Origin: Balanoglossus misakiensis
Lineage: Eukaryota; Hemichordata
DNA length: 64,000 nucleotides
Assembly (NCBI GenBank): GCA_040954595.2
Contig: CM082578.2
Coordinates: 13,454,001-13,518,000 of the forward strand
Reading direction: 5' to 3'
Shown here one piece after another: positions 10,123 to 20,485 of this stretch. Numbering within the stretch: the first letter of the stretch is position 1; the number at the start of each line of letters is the position of its first letter. The notes under the pieces were generated by a model. That model saw only the letters and a program-made list of their open reading frames with translations, ran no database searches and had not been told where the DNA came from. The translations under genes and the position numbers were made by a program.

Positions 10123-12282
10123 TCAGTATTTCAAAGTTTTGTGCAGTTCCTCGAGTTCCCTGTTGACATTCACTGGATACTTCAATTTAAGAGAGACCCT
10201 AGGTGGCAGGGGAGGGGCTCCATCATTATTTGACTCCGCAGCTTGGCTCTCAGTTTTCCGTAGTGATAAAGCATTGTGTCTATAGTATTTCAAGAGTTCT
10301 TCTACTGAATCTTTTCTTTCATCGTCTCTGTAGAAATAAAACTGGTTTTTGCTCTTGTATATCCTTAAGTGTTTGATCTTCCCCAGGTACCTGTGAAAAA
10401 TGGTAAAAGATAGTTATTTTCAGTAGCATTTTTTCTGGTGTCCACTTGTTTAGACTTACTGTGCATAGGTTCAGGTTAAATGACATTGAAAATCTGGAAG
10501 ACACATGCGGATGCCAATTTTTAATGGCCCATGTTTGTCGACGTGGCCATTTCTATATACATGAGTTCAGGACTTCTTATTGATGTTCAAGTTGAAACAA
10601 CTTACGTGGCACTGACTGCAAGACGCCCTCGCTCTGTTCTCCTCAGAATGAAGTAACCGTCTGCCTTCAGGTAATCTTTCATAACTCTGATGATCTTTCA
10701 GAGGAAACGAGACAGCGATTTATGAGAGATGCAAACTCAGTGATATTGCCAGGTTATTTTCATTTCGTCAAATATGCGTGATAACAATTGCCGTTGTCAT
10801 GGATTCAGGCACTGACTTTAAATGAACTTTTCCATAGCAACAATATTAAATTTACACATGGGCTGTCTTCATGAGCAAACAAATCATAAAAAAATCACTA
10901 TCAAGTCAAGGAGAAAAAAATAATTGAAGATGATTGTTACCTCAAATTTATTATCTGGTAGATGCTTGTGCCATCCCAATTTCACGTCTAAATTTACATA
11001 AATATCGTTTGCATCCCTGCCATTAACAGATTTCTGAGTAGGAGACCGAGTGCATACTTCCACGTCATCATAATCGTTTTCAGTTATTTCTTTTTCGTCG
11101 TCTTCCTTCCATTGCGATGCCTGGTATAGATATATGTGGTAACCCTGCCGTTATAATCAATGAGTCGTAGCATCAAACTACATGTATGATCAAAACAGCA
11201 ACGAATAATGGACTTAAAGTATGACTTGCACAATATCTTGATGTCAAAAACTCACTTTCAGTTGGCCGGCTTCGGTGTCCCATGCAATTTCCTTGTCAGT
11301 GACAGGGCGGATCGCCAGGTCATCTGGTTTCAACCCAATCTTTTTTAAAGGTCGATTCAAAGCTACCATTAGACTGTCTTGTTCTGGTACTCGAAGATCT
11401 TCTCTTGGCAGATCTACTGTCTTTTCCTGATCCATTACAACTGTACAGGTTAGTTGGCACAATGCTGAAAACAGGGCAAATATATTGCAAAGGAAGAAAC
11501 AGACATGCGTTGAAGCCTTACTATTATCTGGTAGAAGCTTAGTCCTTAATTAACACTTATACTCGTGATGATGATGTAGTTCTGGGGAAAGTGAACGTGT
11601 CTGGTGGAAATGGGACACAGATACAAAAAGCATACCTGTTCAAAACTACACGTAGCCTAGTCCGTTGGAAATATGCTTATAGGCCTAAGTTATACATGCG
11701 GATTACCGTACTAACAACCAAATGGTTATTCTGTTATTCTAAATTAAGACTGTCTATAGTAGAATTATGACATCAGTGGATAAAAGTTGAGCGTAGTCGA
11801 AGTTTTGGAACATGTTTCGGGTACATTGTGCTAGTATAATCTTTCCAGTGATTCATAAGGCGTCATTGAAAATTACGAATTCGAAGTACTTCCTTGTATG
11901 GTATCAGTATCGGAATTTACATGTACTCACATTGCGCGCTTTGATAGAGAAGACTCAACACGTCATATCTGTTTATGGATATAAGTTGATCCTCCAAAAC
12001 CTTGACTGTGCTACTGCCTTTCTGGGACCATGAGTCCAGCATTATTTCACCTGCGATTTTGCAATCTTTTTTACCCTCTAGTTGAATGAACCTGATTTCG
12101 TCCCGGTCTAGACCAAGGGCTTCTGCGAGAATCACCCAGTCGTTCGCAACTACATGTTTTTCGGACAGATAAACACCGATCTTCCTCTTTATGCCTGTGC
12201 TGAGTGTAGAGTAGGGCTTTGATCTGTACAGATCCCAATTTGCAGGCGGCGTGTGTGTCGGCTCCGCAGACGTACTCGCCAT
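10123..12282 (-). CDS. Death domain / RBD-like / SH2 adaptor protein (paralogue 2)
   Basis: Five exons join in phase: 11931-12282, 11256-11464, 10941-11144, 10606-10694 and 10123-10390, giving 373 residues. The death domain is at about 33-115 (NDWVILAEALGLDRDEIRFI). One RBD-like module at about 120-196 has DSLMVALNRPLKKIGLKPDD and AWDTEAGQLK, then GYHIYLY from the next exon. The linker holds NDYDDVEV (Tyr 212, Nck-type YDxV) and DIYVNL (Tyr 236, Grb2-type YxN). The SH2 domain has FILRRT and GKIKHLRIYK, followed by a PPLPPR stretch (344-349) and a short C-terminal tail. The chosen start is the ATG with A at -3 and G at +4, and it also aligns with the start of paralogue 1. An upstream in-frame ATG at 12306 would add 8 residues. 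Two exon boundaries and the 89-nt SH2 exon match paralogue 1, so the two are tandem duplicates. Confidence 0.85.
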
Positions 12283-13348
12283 ATTCAGTATACTATTAGT
12301 TGGCATTGCCGAAGATTCTGGTTCGGTCGATAGGTCAATTGACCTATGATACACATGTCATTGGGGAGACTTTACATTCCCATGTAGGCAAGAGATGCGT
12401 GCCTGCAAGGTCACCGGACTATGGTAAGACCAGGACTGTTAAGTGATCTAAGATTCCCTTTATGTGATTATATTTTATTTTCGGGTATTGCAATGGGGTA
12501 TTCCCACCGATGAAATATGGATACTTACTGCCAGCTCGCGTTCAATTTCGACGCAAGATTTTGGTCTCTGATTCAGAACTGGGTCACGAATGGAAATCGT
12601 AATACATTGTACTTGAGATGTTGAAGTGGTTCAATAAATGACACACAGAGTTTTAATTTTCCTTCCAGATCAAAATACAAATGTACTCGGTGCTAACTCT
12701 GGACCCCATCCCTGCCACAAAGCTGTTTAAACAAGCGACATCCACTCAACATAGCTTGCAATATAGCTCCCATGACGTGACACTTCATACAAAATGAAAG
12801 GTGACATGATTGCGACTGACTTTCTGACTTTGATACAGGTTTAATGACAAAAATAAGGACAGGAAAAGACATTTTAATGATGGCAAATACAGTACATAAA
12901 ATAACAGAAATATTTCAATATTAAGTCTCTAGGTTTTTTTGGTAGTCCTACCTCTACATATTTTTTGTAAAATTTCAAATACTAGTTCTCTGCTGTATCT
13001 CTCCCCTACCCATTGTACATGTATCTTCCCACCCCAGTACCCCGTTCCAGTATCTCTCCCTCCCATCCTGCACCTCTTCCCACTCCGTTCACTCATTCAT
13101 TCATTTTCTTGTACCATTCTTGACTGAAGCCCAATAATGGCTACACAGCCAAACAGCCAAAGCAAACTATCCTTCACAGTACAAGTGATTTAGATCACCC
13201 TACTTGATCTTTCAGCCTTACATACATATTGACATTCTTAAAAACGTGTATTCCCCAAAACAAAATAAACTTATAAACAGGTATAACTATTTCATGTCTG
13301 ATTTACAATTCAAAGGAAAGTTGACAGTGGACTGCCTCCTTGTTGTCA
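12283..13348. other. non-coding: paralogue 2 promoter and LAMTOR5 3' UTR
   Basis: Upstream DNA of the gene starting at 12282 and the probable 3' UTR of LAMTOR5. A pyrimidine-rich patch at about 12990-13085 (purine-rich in the minus-strand transcript) has loosely repeated CCCAGTATCTCTCCC-like words. I find no coding exon. Confidence 0.5.
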
Positions 13349-14388
13349 TTATGATGCAACTTTGTATACTGCCATGGTAACCATGTCATGTGACTTGATT
13401 AAAACATTGCTGTGAAGGAAAAACACAGAAAAATAAAGAGATTAGTAGGAATTCATATGCATGAGGTAATTTAGAAAGGCATTAATTCAGATAAGTAATA
13501 ATCACCGTAAAACCATTCAGCAAGACAACTTGTAGATACTCATAAAAAATACTGCTAATAGTAAAACTCATTATTATTCATGTGTCTTTGTCATGCCAAG
13601 TCTCACATGACATTGTCGAATGTGAGAGCGCCACCACTGTTTGCAGAGTGTTCACAAGTGATCATGTGACTATTCACTTACCAAGTATCTGATTCAACAC
13701 ACACAACAGGTGATGTTTGTCCATCTGCTGATAACTGTTTTGCACAGTCTGCTAAGCCTGATATGACGCCTGATGATTTTACTTGTGCATTTCCTTTTGC
13801 TATAATAAACAAAATATACAAAATATAATAAACAAGACGATACATGCACAGCAGCATTGCATGTACATGTACATTAAGCATGGTTGAGAAGTAAAGACGA
13901 TATGAAAGTTCGATCAGAGGCTGTACAGTTCACAATGACCAGCATCCCCCTGTAAATATTATTATTTGCATTGGAATGGCTACTACCACAGTAGGATGAA
14001 CAATACTAGACTACCAGGTACTGTGATAGGGACACAGTACTATTCCTATACATGTAGTAGCAAAATGAATTATAGTGATCAGGATTACCCAAAAGTTCTG
14101 ATCTTACCTCCCAGACACAGCCCTTTTTGGTCAGCAGCTAAGACACCGATAACACCATGAACATTCATACTGCAAGTATTGGCAAAGAAGAAATAATTAT
14201 CCATAGTTATCCATAAGTTTATTGCAAATAGAAATACTGAGCTCATCGTCATTTTCACGTGACCCAAGGCCTAATTATTTTTGTGTTGTCTGTAGTTGCT
14301 GAACCTATTCTCTGGGGGTCTGTCACATTTGGACCCATACAATAGTTACTTACGTATCATCCAAGTGTTTTTCAAGAGCACTTTCCAT
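13349..14388 (-). CDS. LAMTOR5: Ragulator complex subunit LAMTOR5 (HBXIP)
   Basis: LAMTOR5 is the roadblock-fold subunit of Ragulator, which anchors Rag GTPases and mTORC1 on lysosomes. Four exons (14354-14388, 14108-14169, 13682-13799 and 13349-13409) join in phase to give exactly 91 residues, the length of the human short form. Diagnostic stretches are MESALEKHLDDT at the start, GVIGVLAADQKGLCLG, GVISGLADCAKQL, PVVCVESDT, and VTMAVYKVAS at the end. The frame stays open upstream of the ATG within the first exon, but the start aligns with the family. It is head-to-head with KIN17, with start codons 549 bases apart. Confidence 0.95.
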
Positions 14389-14937
14389 GTCTACAGAAGA
14401 ATCAAACTTTTGGGATCTCCTTCGCTCGGAGTGTACGTACGTACTGGCACAGTGGACCAAGTTCTGTTCTTCCGCTTCCTGTTGACCCCCTAGAAAATGT
14501 AACATCGAAAACTGACTTGTTTGTTTGATTTCCCCTATTTGAATCATACATTACGCCGATCTATGCGTTAACTCTTAAATATAATTAATCAACATAACTT
14601 TACAAAGATGAGATTTAACCCGTGAGCAGCCACAATTGATTTTTTGTTGATAAAAACTTACTCACTTAGAGGGCCTCTAAGGAATTGTGGGTAGTCGGGA
14701 TCTCCCTCTGACGTCATTTGTAGCGTTCTGCTTTCGCCCTCACCGCACAACATACATGCTGGTTCATTTCACTTTTATTTTCTGGTACGTCGATATTTTA
14801 ACGCCATTATAAAGTTCACAGGTTTTACATTGCGTGTGGCAAAGCCGGACAAGGAACGTTTGCATTGAAACGGCCTTGCGTTCTCTGTGTGGTCCGCAGA
14901 GTTGTTTGTAAACGTCGAACGGTGAACTGCTCACGTC
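14389..14937. promoter_or_regulatory. bidirectional promoter region, LAMTOR5 and KIN17
   Basis: Two housekeeping-type genes diverge from this 549-base gap, so both promoters and leaders must lie within it. The part near 14660-14760 is GC-richer than its surroundings. I see no convincing TATA box next to either start, which suits shared TATA-less promoters. The exact initiation sites cannot be read from the sequence. Confidence 0.6.
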
Positions 14938-15251
14938 ATGGGGAAACACGATTTTCTCACTCCAAAGGCGATCGGAAACCGAATCAAAGCAAAGGGGCTG
15001 CAGAAGCTACGATGGTACTGTCAGATGTGCCAGAAACAGTGTCGAGATGAGGTAAGTACTTCCTTTATGTCAAATTGTACGACTGATCCACCTTTTGGTA
15101 ACTACATGTAACCTCCATTACTTCCTGTTGACAATGGACTCTCAGGGATGGAGTACAATCATGGCAATCAAGTGTGTCGAATCCATGGTCATGGTTAATA
15201 CGCCGTTATTCTGTTAAAATTATCTCGAACAAAATAAGAATAAATTTTGTT

Positions 15252-15322
<71 letters not shown>

Positions 15323-18041
15323 TTATTATTTATATTAATTAATATTATGATTATTATTAACTCAAAATAGAACATCAGGAGATAAAAATGATCAACCGTA
15401 CTTAGTGGTCAGCAAATATTTGAGTTTAAATAGTGTTTTGTCAGTCATCATTTGGAACAACGTGGATGTTTATGCTCGTTTTCATCATGAACACAGAATG
15501 GATTCAAGTGTCACACTATGTCAGAGTCACATCAACGACAGCTGTTGCTGTTTGCAGAGAATCCTGACAAGTATTTAGATGCATATTCAGAGTAAGTATC
15601 AAATGTGATATTTTGTTTATGAACATGAACTTATCTCAAGTTCAAAAGTAAAATCCTGGCAAAAATAAATGATGTCCAACACCTGAGGAGTTGGTCTTTC
15701 AAGTTCGATTAATGTCTTTTGTCTGAACTAATATTTACTGCTTTCAAAGTAACTGTTGTTTATGTTTTCCACCAGAGAATTCCTGGACGAGTTCATGGAA
15801 CTGCTGAGGAGAAGATTTGGAACCCGAAGAGTGCACAGCAATGTTGTTTATAACGAATACATTCAATACAAAGAACATATTCACATGAACTCAACACAGT
15901 GGGAAACTTTGACAGACTTTGTGAAATGGCTTGGCAGGGAGGGTAGGTGATCAGTGTCACCTTCTAGTCATAGTGTCAATCAATCAATCAATCAACCAAT
16001 CAATCAATCAGACTGAGTGTATTGAAACACAGGATACCTGTATCAAACTTTCACTTGAAGTTCAGTCAAGGATACTAGACAATTCTCCTTTAAACCCTGT
16101 TGTGGGGTTACCCTTACAATGAAATATTACATTAGAGTTGGCTCTGAATTCAAATCATTGCATAGTTTATTGGATTATCTTCATAAAAAAAACTACTTTG
16201 GATCCTTAGGCAAAGTGAAAGTTGATCATACAGAGAAGGGATGGTTCATAACATACATTGACAAAGATCCAGAGACAATCAAGAAACAGGAAGCCCATGC
16301 AAAGAAAGAGAAGATGGAGCTAGACGATGAAGAAAGAATTATGAAGTTTATTGAGAAACAAATCGACAAAGTGAAAGAGACAGAAGGAGAGAAAGTAAGA
16401 TATATTGAGAGTGATTCAAAATAACACAAGAACAAAAGTGTGTTCCAATAGTAATGGTCCTAGTTTACAGTAAACGAAATAAAGATTTTTCATTCTATGG
16501 GTAAATTTTGACACTGGCCCAACCTCCTGTTGCTCATGACTGAACCATGTTTTTCAGGCAACTGCAGTGTACACAGAACTACAAAGAGAAAGTGAGGAAG
16601 AAAAAGTGTCCTTTTCTTTGAGTCTTGGCAACAAAACACCTGCAGAGGAAGATAGCACTTCAAAACCTTCAACAAGCAGTTCATCCAAGGGAGCTAGGCC
16701 AAAGTAAGTCTGATCATTATTCAGACTGTGCTCTGCCAACCAGCTAAATCATCTTCTATAATTTGACGGGTTCTCATAAGTACAGCACATTGATAGAATA
16801 ATGTCAAAAGGTCCAAGATCAATTGATCAATTGAACTCAATTCTGCTGTGTTTTCTACATATGCTTTCTGCACCACAGACTTCTACCGGCAGTGAATCCA
16901 TTGAAACCAACTGTAACCAAGAAAAAAACAAGTTCATCAAAAGATAGGAAAAGGAAATCAGCCCTGGATGAAATTATGGAGGTATAGGATTTGGTTTTAC
17001 ATTCATCTACTAGCTAGGGGTGACGTCAAAAGTTTTAAGTCTAAAAAAATAATTCTTTGAGTTTCCCTTTTCTTGGTTGGGGAGGATGAGGAAAAATGTC
17101 ATATGTACGTTAGTTATAAAGTCTATGAATGTTCTGGATACAGGAGGAAGAGAGTAAGAAAGCAAAGTTGAAAAGAACTGATCACTGGTTGGCTGAAGGC
17201 ATTGTAGTCAAAGTTACAACTTCAAGGTTGGGTGACAGATATCACAAGAAGAAGGCTGTAATCAAGGTAATGACTGCATGGTTGCTACTGGTAACTCATT
17301 TCATTGTGTCCACGCTACCCTCAACTTGCAAAATGCTTATGAAAAATCTCTTGCCTTTCACATTAAGTTCTGCAAACATGCTGACTGTATTGCTAGCATA
17401 GCCAATATGAGACATCACCCAGTATCTCTCTTTATGCATACAACAGGAAGTACATGACAAGTACACGGCCATTGTTAAGATGATAGACTCTGGTGATAAA
17501 CTGAAATTGGACCAAGCACATGTAGAAACAGTCATACCTGCACAAGGTGAGTGTCCAACAATTTCTTTGAGTCCAGTTTAGGTGAACTGAATAGTGAAGT
17601 GTCATGGTGTCAACAACTGAGATGGTGGTGCCCTCATACGATACTGTCTATTTCCCTCCTTGACTATGATGAAAGGATTGGGATTGTTTTGCATTGTACA
17701 TTGAATGATGAGTGACCTGTGGTCATTTCTCTTCAGGCAAGCTTGTTCTGATCTTGAATGGTCCTCACAGGGATTGCAAGGCTCGACTCCTCTCACTAAA
17801 TGAGAAGAATTTCTGTGTGTCCATCAAACTAGAAACGGTGAGTTTTTATTTCAAGAGACAAACATCTAGGGTGTTTAATGTAACTGGTAGTCCTCAGATG
17901 TGTTCACAAAAGATTTCAGTTTTCTATTATTTCTGGTGATTAATTAGATTTTCTCTGCTTCCACAGGGACTGCAAAAAGGAAGACTAGTTGATGGTGTTC
18001 AATATGAAGACATTAGTAAACTTGCCGAACAGGCGCTTTGA
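14938..18041 (+). CDS. KIN: DNA/RNA-binding protein KIN17
   Basis: KIN17 is a nuclear zinc-finger protein linked to DNA replication, repair and pre-mRNA processing. Ten exons join in phase: 14938-15051, 15497-15591, 15776-15942, 16210-16394, 16558-16703, 16879-16981, 17144-17266, 17447-17546, 17737-17837 and 17967-18041, giving 402 residues (human 393). It starts MGKHDFLTPKAIGNRIKAKG. The C2H2 finger uses C28, C31, H44 and H50. The winged-helix region has RRRFGTRRVHSN, YNEYIQYKEHIHMN and TLTDFVKWLGREG. A lysine-rich linker with KRKSALDEIME follows. The C-terminal tandem SH3-like/KOW region has KMIDSGDKLKLDQ and ends QYEDISKLAEQAL. Every motif expected of the family is present and nothing is broken. 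Confidence 0.96.
15254..15322. repeat. (CAT)n microsatellite in KIN17 intron 1
   Basis: Twenty-three uninterrupted CAT units lie within the first intron of KIN17, well away from its splice sites. Confidence 0.95.
15976..16010. repeat. (TCAA)n short tandem repeat in KIN17 intron 3
   Basis: About eight TCAA units with one interruption (CAACC) lie shortly after the exon 3 donor. Confidence 0.8.
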
Positions 18042-20485
18042 AAATGAGAATTTGTGGTCACTGTACTGTTTTGTATAGTTGAATCACAACAGATTGCAGT
18101 CCAAGGAATCTATCACTTTAACTAAAACCAAACAGTCCTGACTTACAAAACTTTATGGAGGCATGACGAGAAGAAGGGCAGTTGAAAGGTTGAAATTTAT
18201 CATTGCTCAGAACAAGATGGTTGACTTCTAATTCGCCATTTAGTTTCAGCTGTGTACAAGACTGCAATATAAAACTACATTTTCTAAGAACAGCACAATT
18301 TTCCAGTACGTTTATGCATCAACCTGTTCCTGTACATTGTCCTATTAGTGTAGACGTTTAGTAAAATCGTTTTGTTTTTATTTTGTATAAAAAAGTTTCT
18401 TGTCAGAAGAGAATGGTACCGATACACCTGTAAGGTGGGTTGGTTGTTGAAAAAAAGACAGAATTTATTATTTGCTTTAACCCTTTCACCACTATTTTCT
18501 ATGGTAAGGTTGGACCTCTAAAGAGGGAACTAGGGGCGAAAGGGTTAAATCTCGTCAAAGCAGTGCAACAAAGTTATGTGGTTTTTTAAAAAAAAATTTA
18601 ATTTCTCCACTAAATCTTGAAGATATAGAAAAACTCAGCACCTACTCACGTCATCAGATTAACAGCAGAAAAGTTTTTTGTTTTTACATACCTGAGCTGC
18701 AGGAGGCTTGGACCAGATTTCTTGATTGATGTCGGAGCAATTGGAGTCATCCAGACTGGTGATTCTCATACTGCCATATGCACTACAATGGTTGTATTTT
18801 AACAATTTAGGAAAACTTATCTGTTATACAGATTTCTATTTTCAGTGTTATGCTATCAAACAATCCATTTGCCACAGTCTGCTAGACACTTGTTTTTCTA
18901 CAGCAAAGAAACAAGTGTTGGAACACACATCAAATTTATTCCCTCAGAGTCAACGATCATCACCACCTCTGTGTGGCATAGCCAAAAATTGGAACATGAG
19001 AGAGATGCTATACAACATAACACTGTGTATTTACTTGTAATATTGTGTATGTACGCGAGTAAAACCTTTTGCAAACGGCATTTTCCACTGAATCTATGTT
19101 ATACATGGCTTTCCTGGTGTTTTGATAATCCAGGGTGATACCAGTGAAAGTCAATACAGTTGGTGTGTATTTTTTACCAAATAGGTCAGCAAGTTCAATG
19201 GTCATCAAGCTTATTGTTTGTCTCGTTTGCCATATGAAGTGCACGACCAGTGGTAAAGTTGCAACAGCAAGCAGTCATAGGTCAGCAAATGAGTGCAGTG
19301 ACATCATAAGTTGACTGTCCAATGGGATACCATTTTCGGCCTGATCACAGAGTGGTGCTATTAAATAGAAAGGTAGTCAGCAAAAATAACCTCCAAGGAA
19401 GGTACTTTATTCATCTAAATGACTGAAGCATTCAAGCAGGAAAGTTTCACTTGAAGAAAACAGTCAAGTTGGACATGTCTGAGACATGCACCTTCCAAAT
19501 ACTACGAACAGAACAAAGCCCTTTTCATTAAATATATACTATTTCCTAACAGTTCCTGTTTGGGGATATACATGCAGAAATGCTCTGTTTAACAGACAAT
19601 GACACCATTTTATATGTGAAAAGGCAATAATACTGTTGTGATGCTATTTGTACATGATGTTCATTTATTCTACATATGATATAGTATGCATTCTGTGTGA
19701 CCTCTAAACTTTCACCATAAACTACAAAATAGCAAAACTCGAATGAAGAGAGAGGACTGGCAAAAAGAAATCATAACAATCCTTAGTGCAAAGTCAAAAG
19801 AAAACAATGTTGTCAGTTATCTGACAGCACAGGCACTGAAATAGTAGTTCAACACCAAAAATCATGTAGTTTGGACAATGAAACAAGTTTAGAAATGTCA
19901 TGGTGCAAACAAACTGTAAAAGACAATAATTAAAAATCGGCAACTTCATCACATTGATGTTTGTGAAGTTGGCTTAAAATACTGGAATATTTCCAAACTG
20001 TTGTTTCGAGGTTCAAATACACAGTGTTCGGTGCTCAATCACAATTTCAGTGCCTGCCCAATGATCAGGTAGTGACTCTGAACTACAGCAGGGGGTAGCA
20101 CAGATACAAATTTTATGTCTGATTTACTAAGACTTTGTTGAAATGTTACATTTCACATCAAGGATAAAGATTTCAGTGATTGATTTCTGTGAACAGGACA
20201 TATTGCAATGCAACTGCACAAATGAAATTTTTTTTCTCACACACTTGAACACAAATATGTATACACGTCTCATGATTATGTTAAATTTACTGTTTGAGAA
20301 ATATTCCCACCCCACTGCAACACCATCTATATAACAAAAACTCATCCAATAAATTATTTCATCACAAACCAAATACTCAGCATAAATGCATAATATTGCT
20401 GACTTTTCCTTGAAAAATGTTAGCAAAACATTGGTTATCTGAATTCTAAATTCCACTTCCTACATCACGATTGTGGATTTCATTA
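18042..20485. other. non-coding: convergent 3' ends of KIN17 and AASS
   Basis: The stop codons of KIN17 (plus) and AASS (minus) face each other across 2.4 kb. The stretch is AT-rich, with a small TTAA-flanked element at 18477-18548 and minus-strand AATAAA words near 19404-19409 that may serve AASS. Open frames here are short and unlike any protein I know. Confidence 0.55.
18477..18548. mobile_element. 64-bp TTAA-flanked inverted-repeat element (piggyBac-like mini-MITE candidate)
   Basis: TTAA at 18477-18480 and 18545-18548 flank a 64-base segment that starts CCCTTTCACC and ends GGGGCGAAAGGG. The ends are inverted repeats of about 10-12 bases with a mismatch and a small length difference. A TTAA target duplication plus CCC...GGG termini is the hallmark of piggyBac-type transposons. 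The element is too short to encode anything. It might instead be a chance palindrome. Confidence 0.5.

Noticed and set aside
12283-12354. Longer N-terminus for paralogue 2 starting at 12354
   Set aside because: The codon at 12352-12354 is GTG, not ATG; the ATG at 12282 has better context and aligns with paralogue 1.
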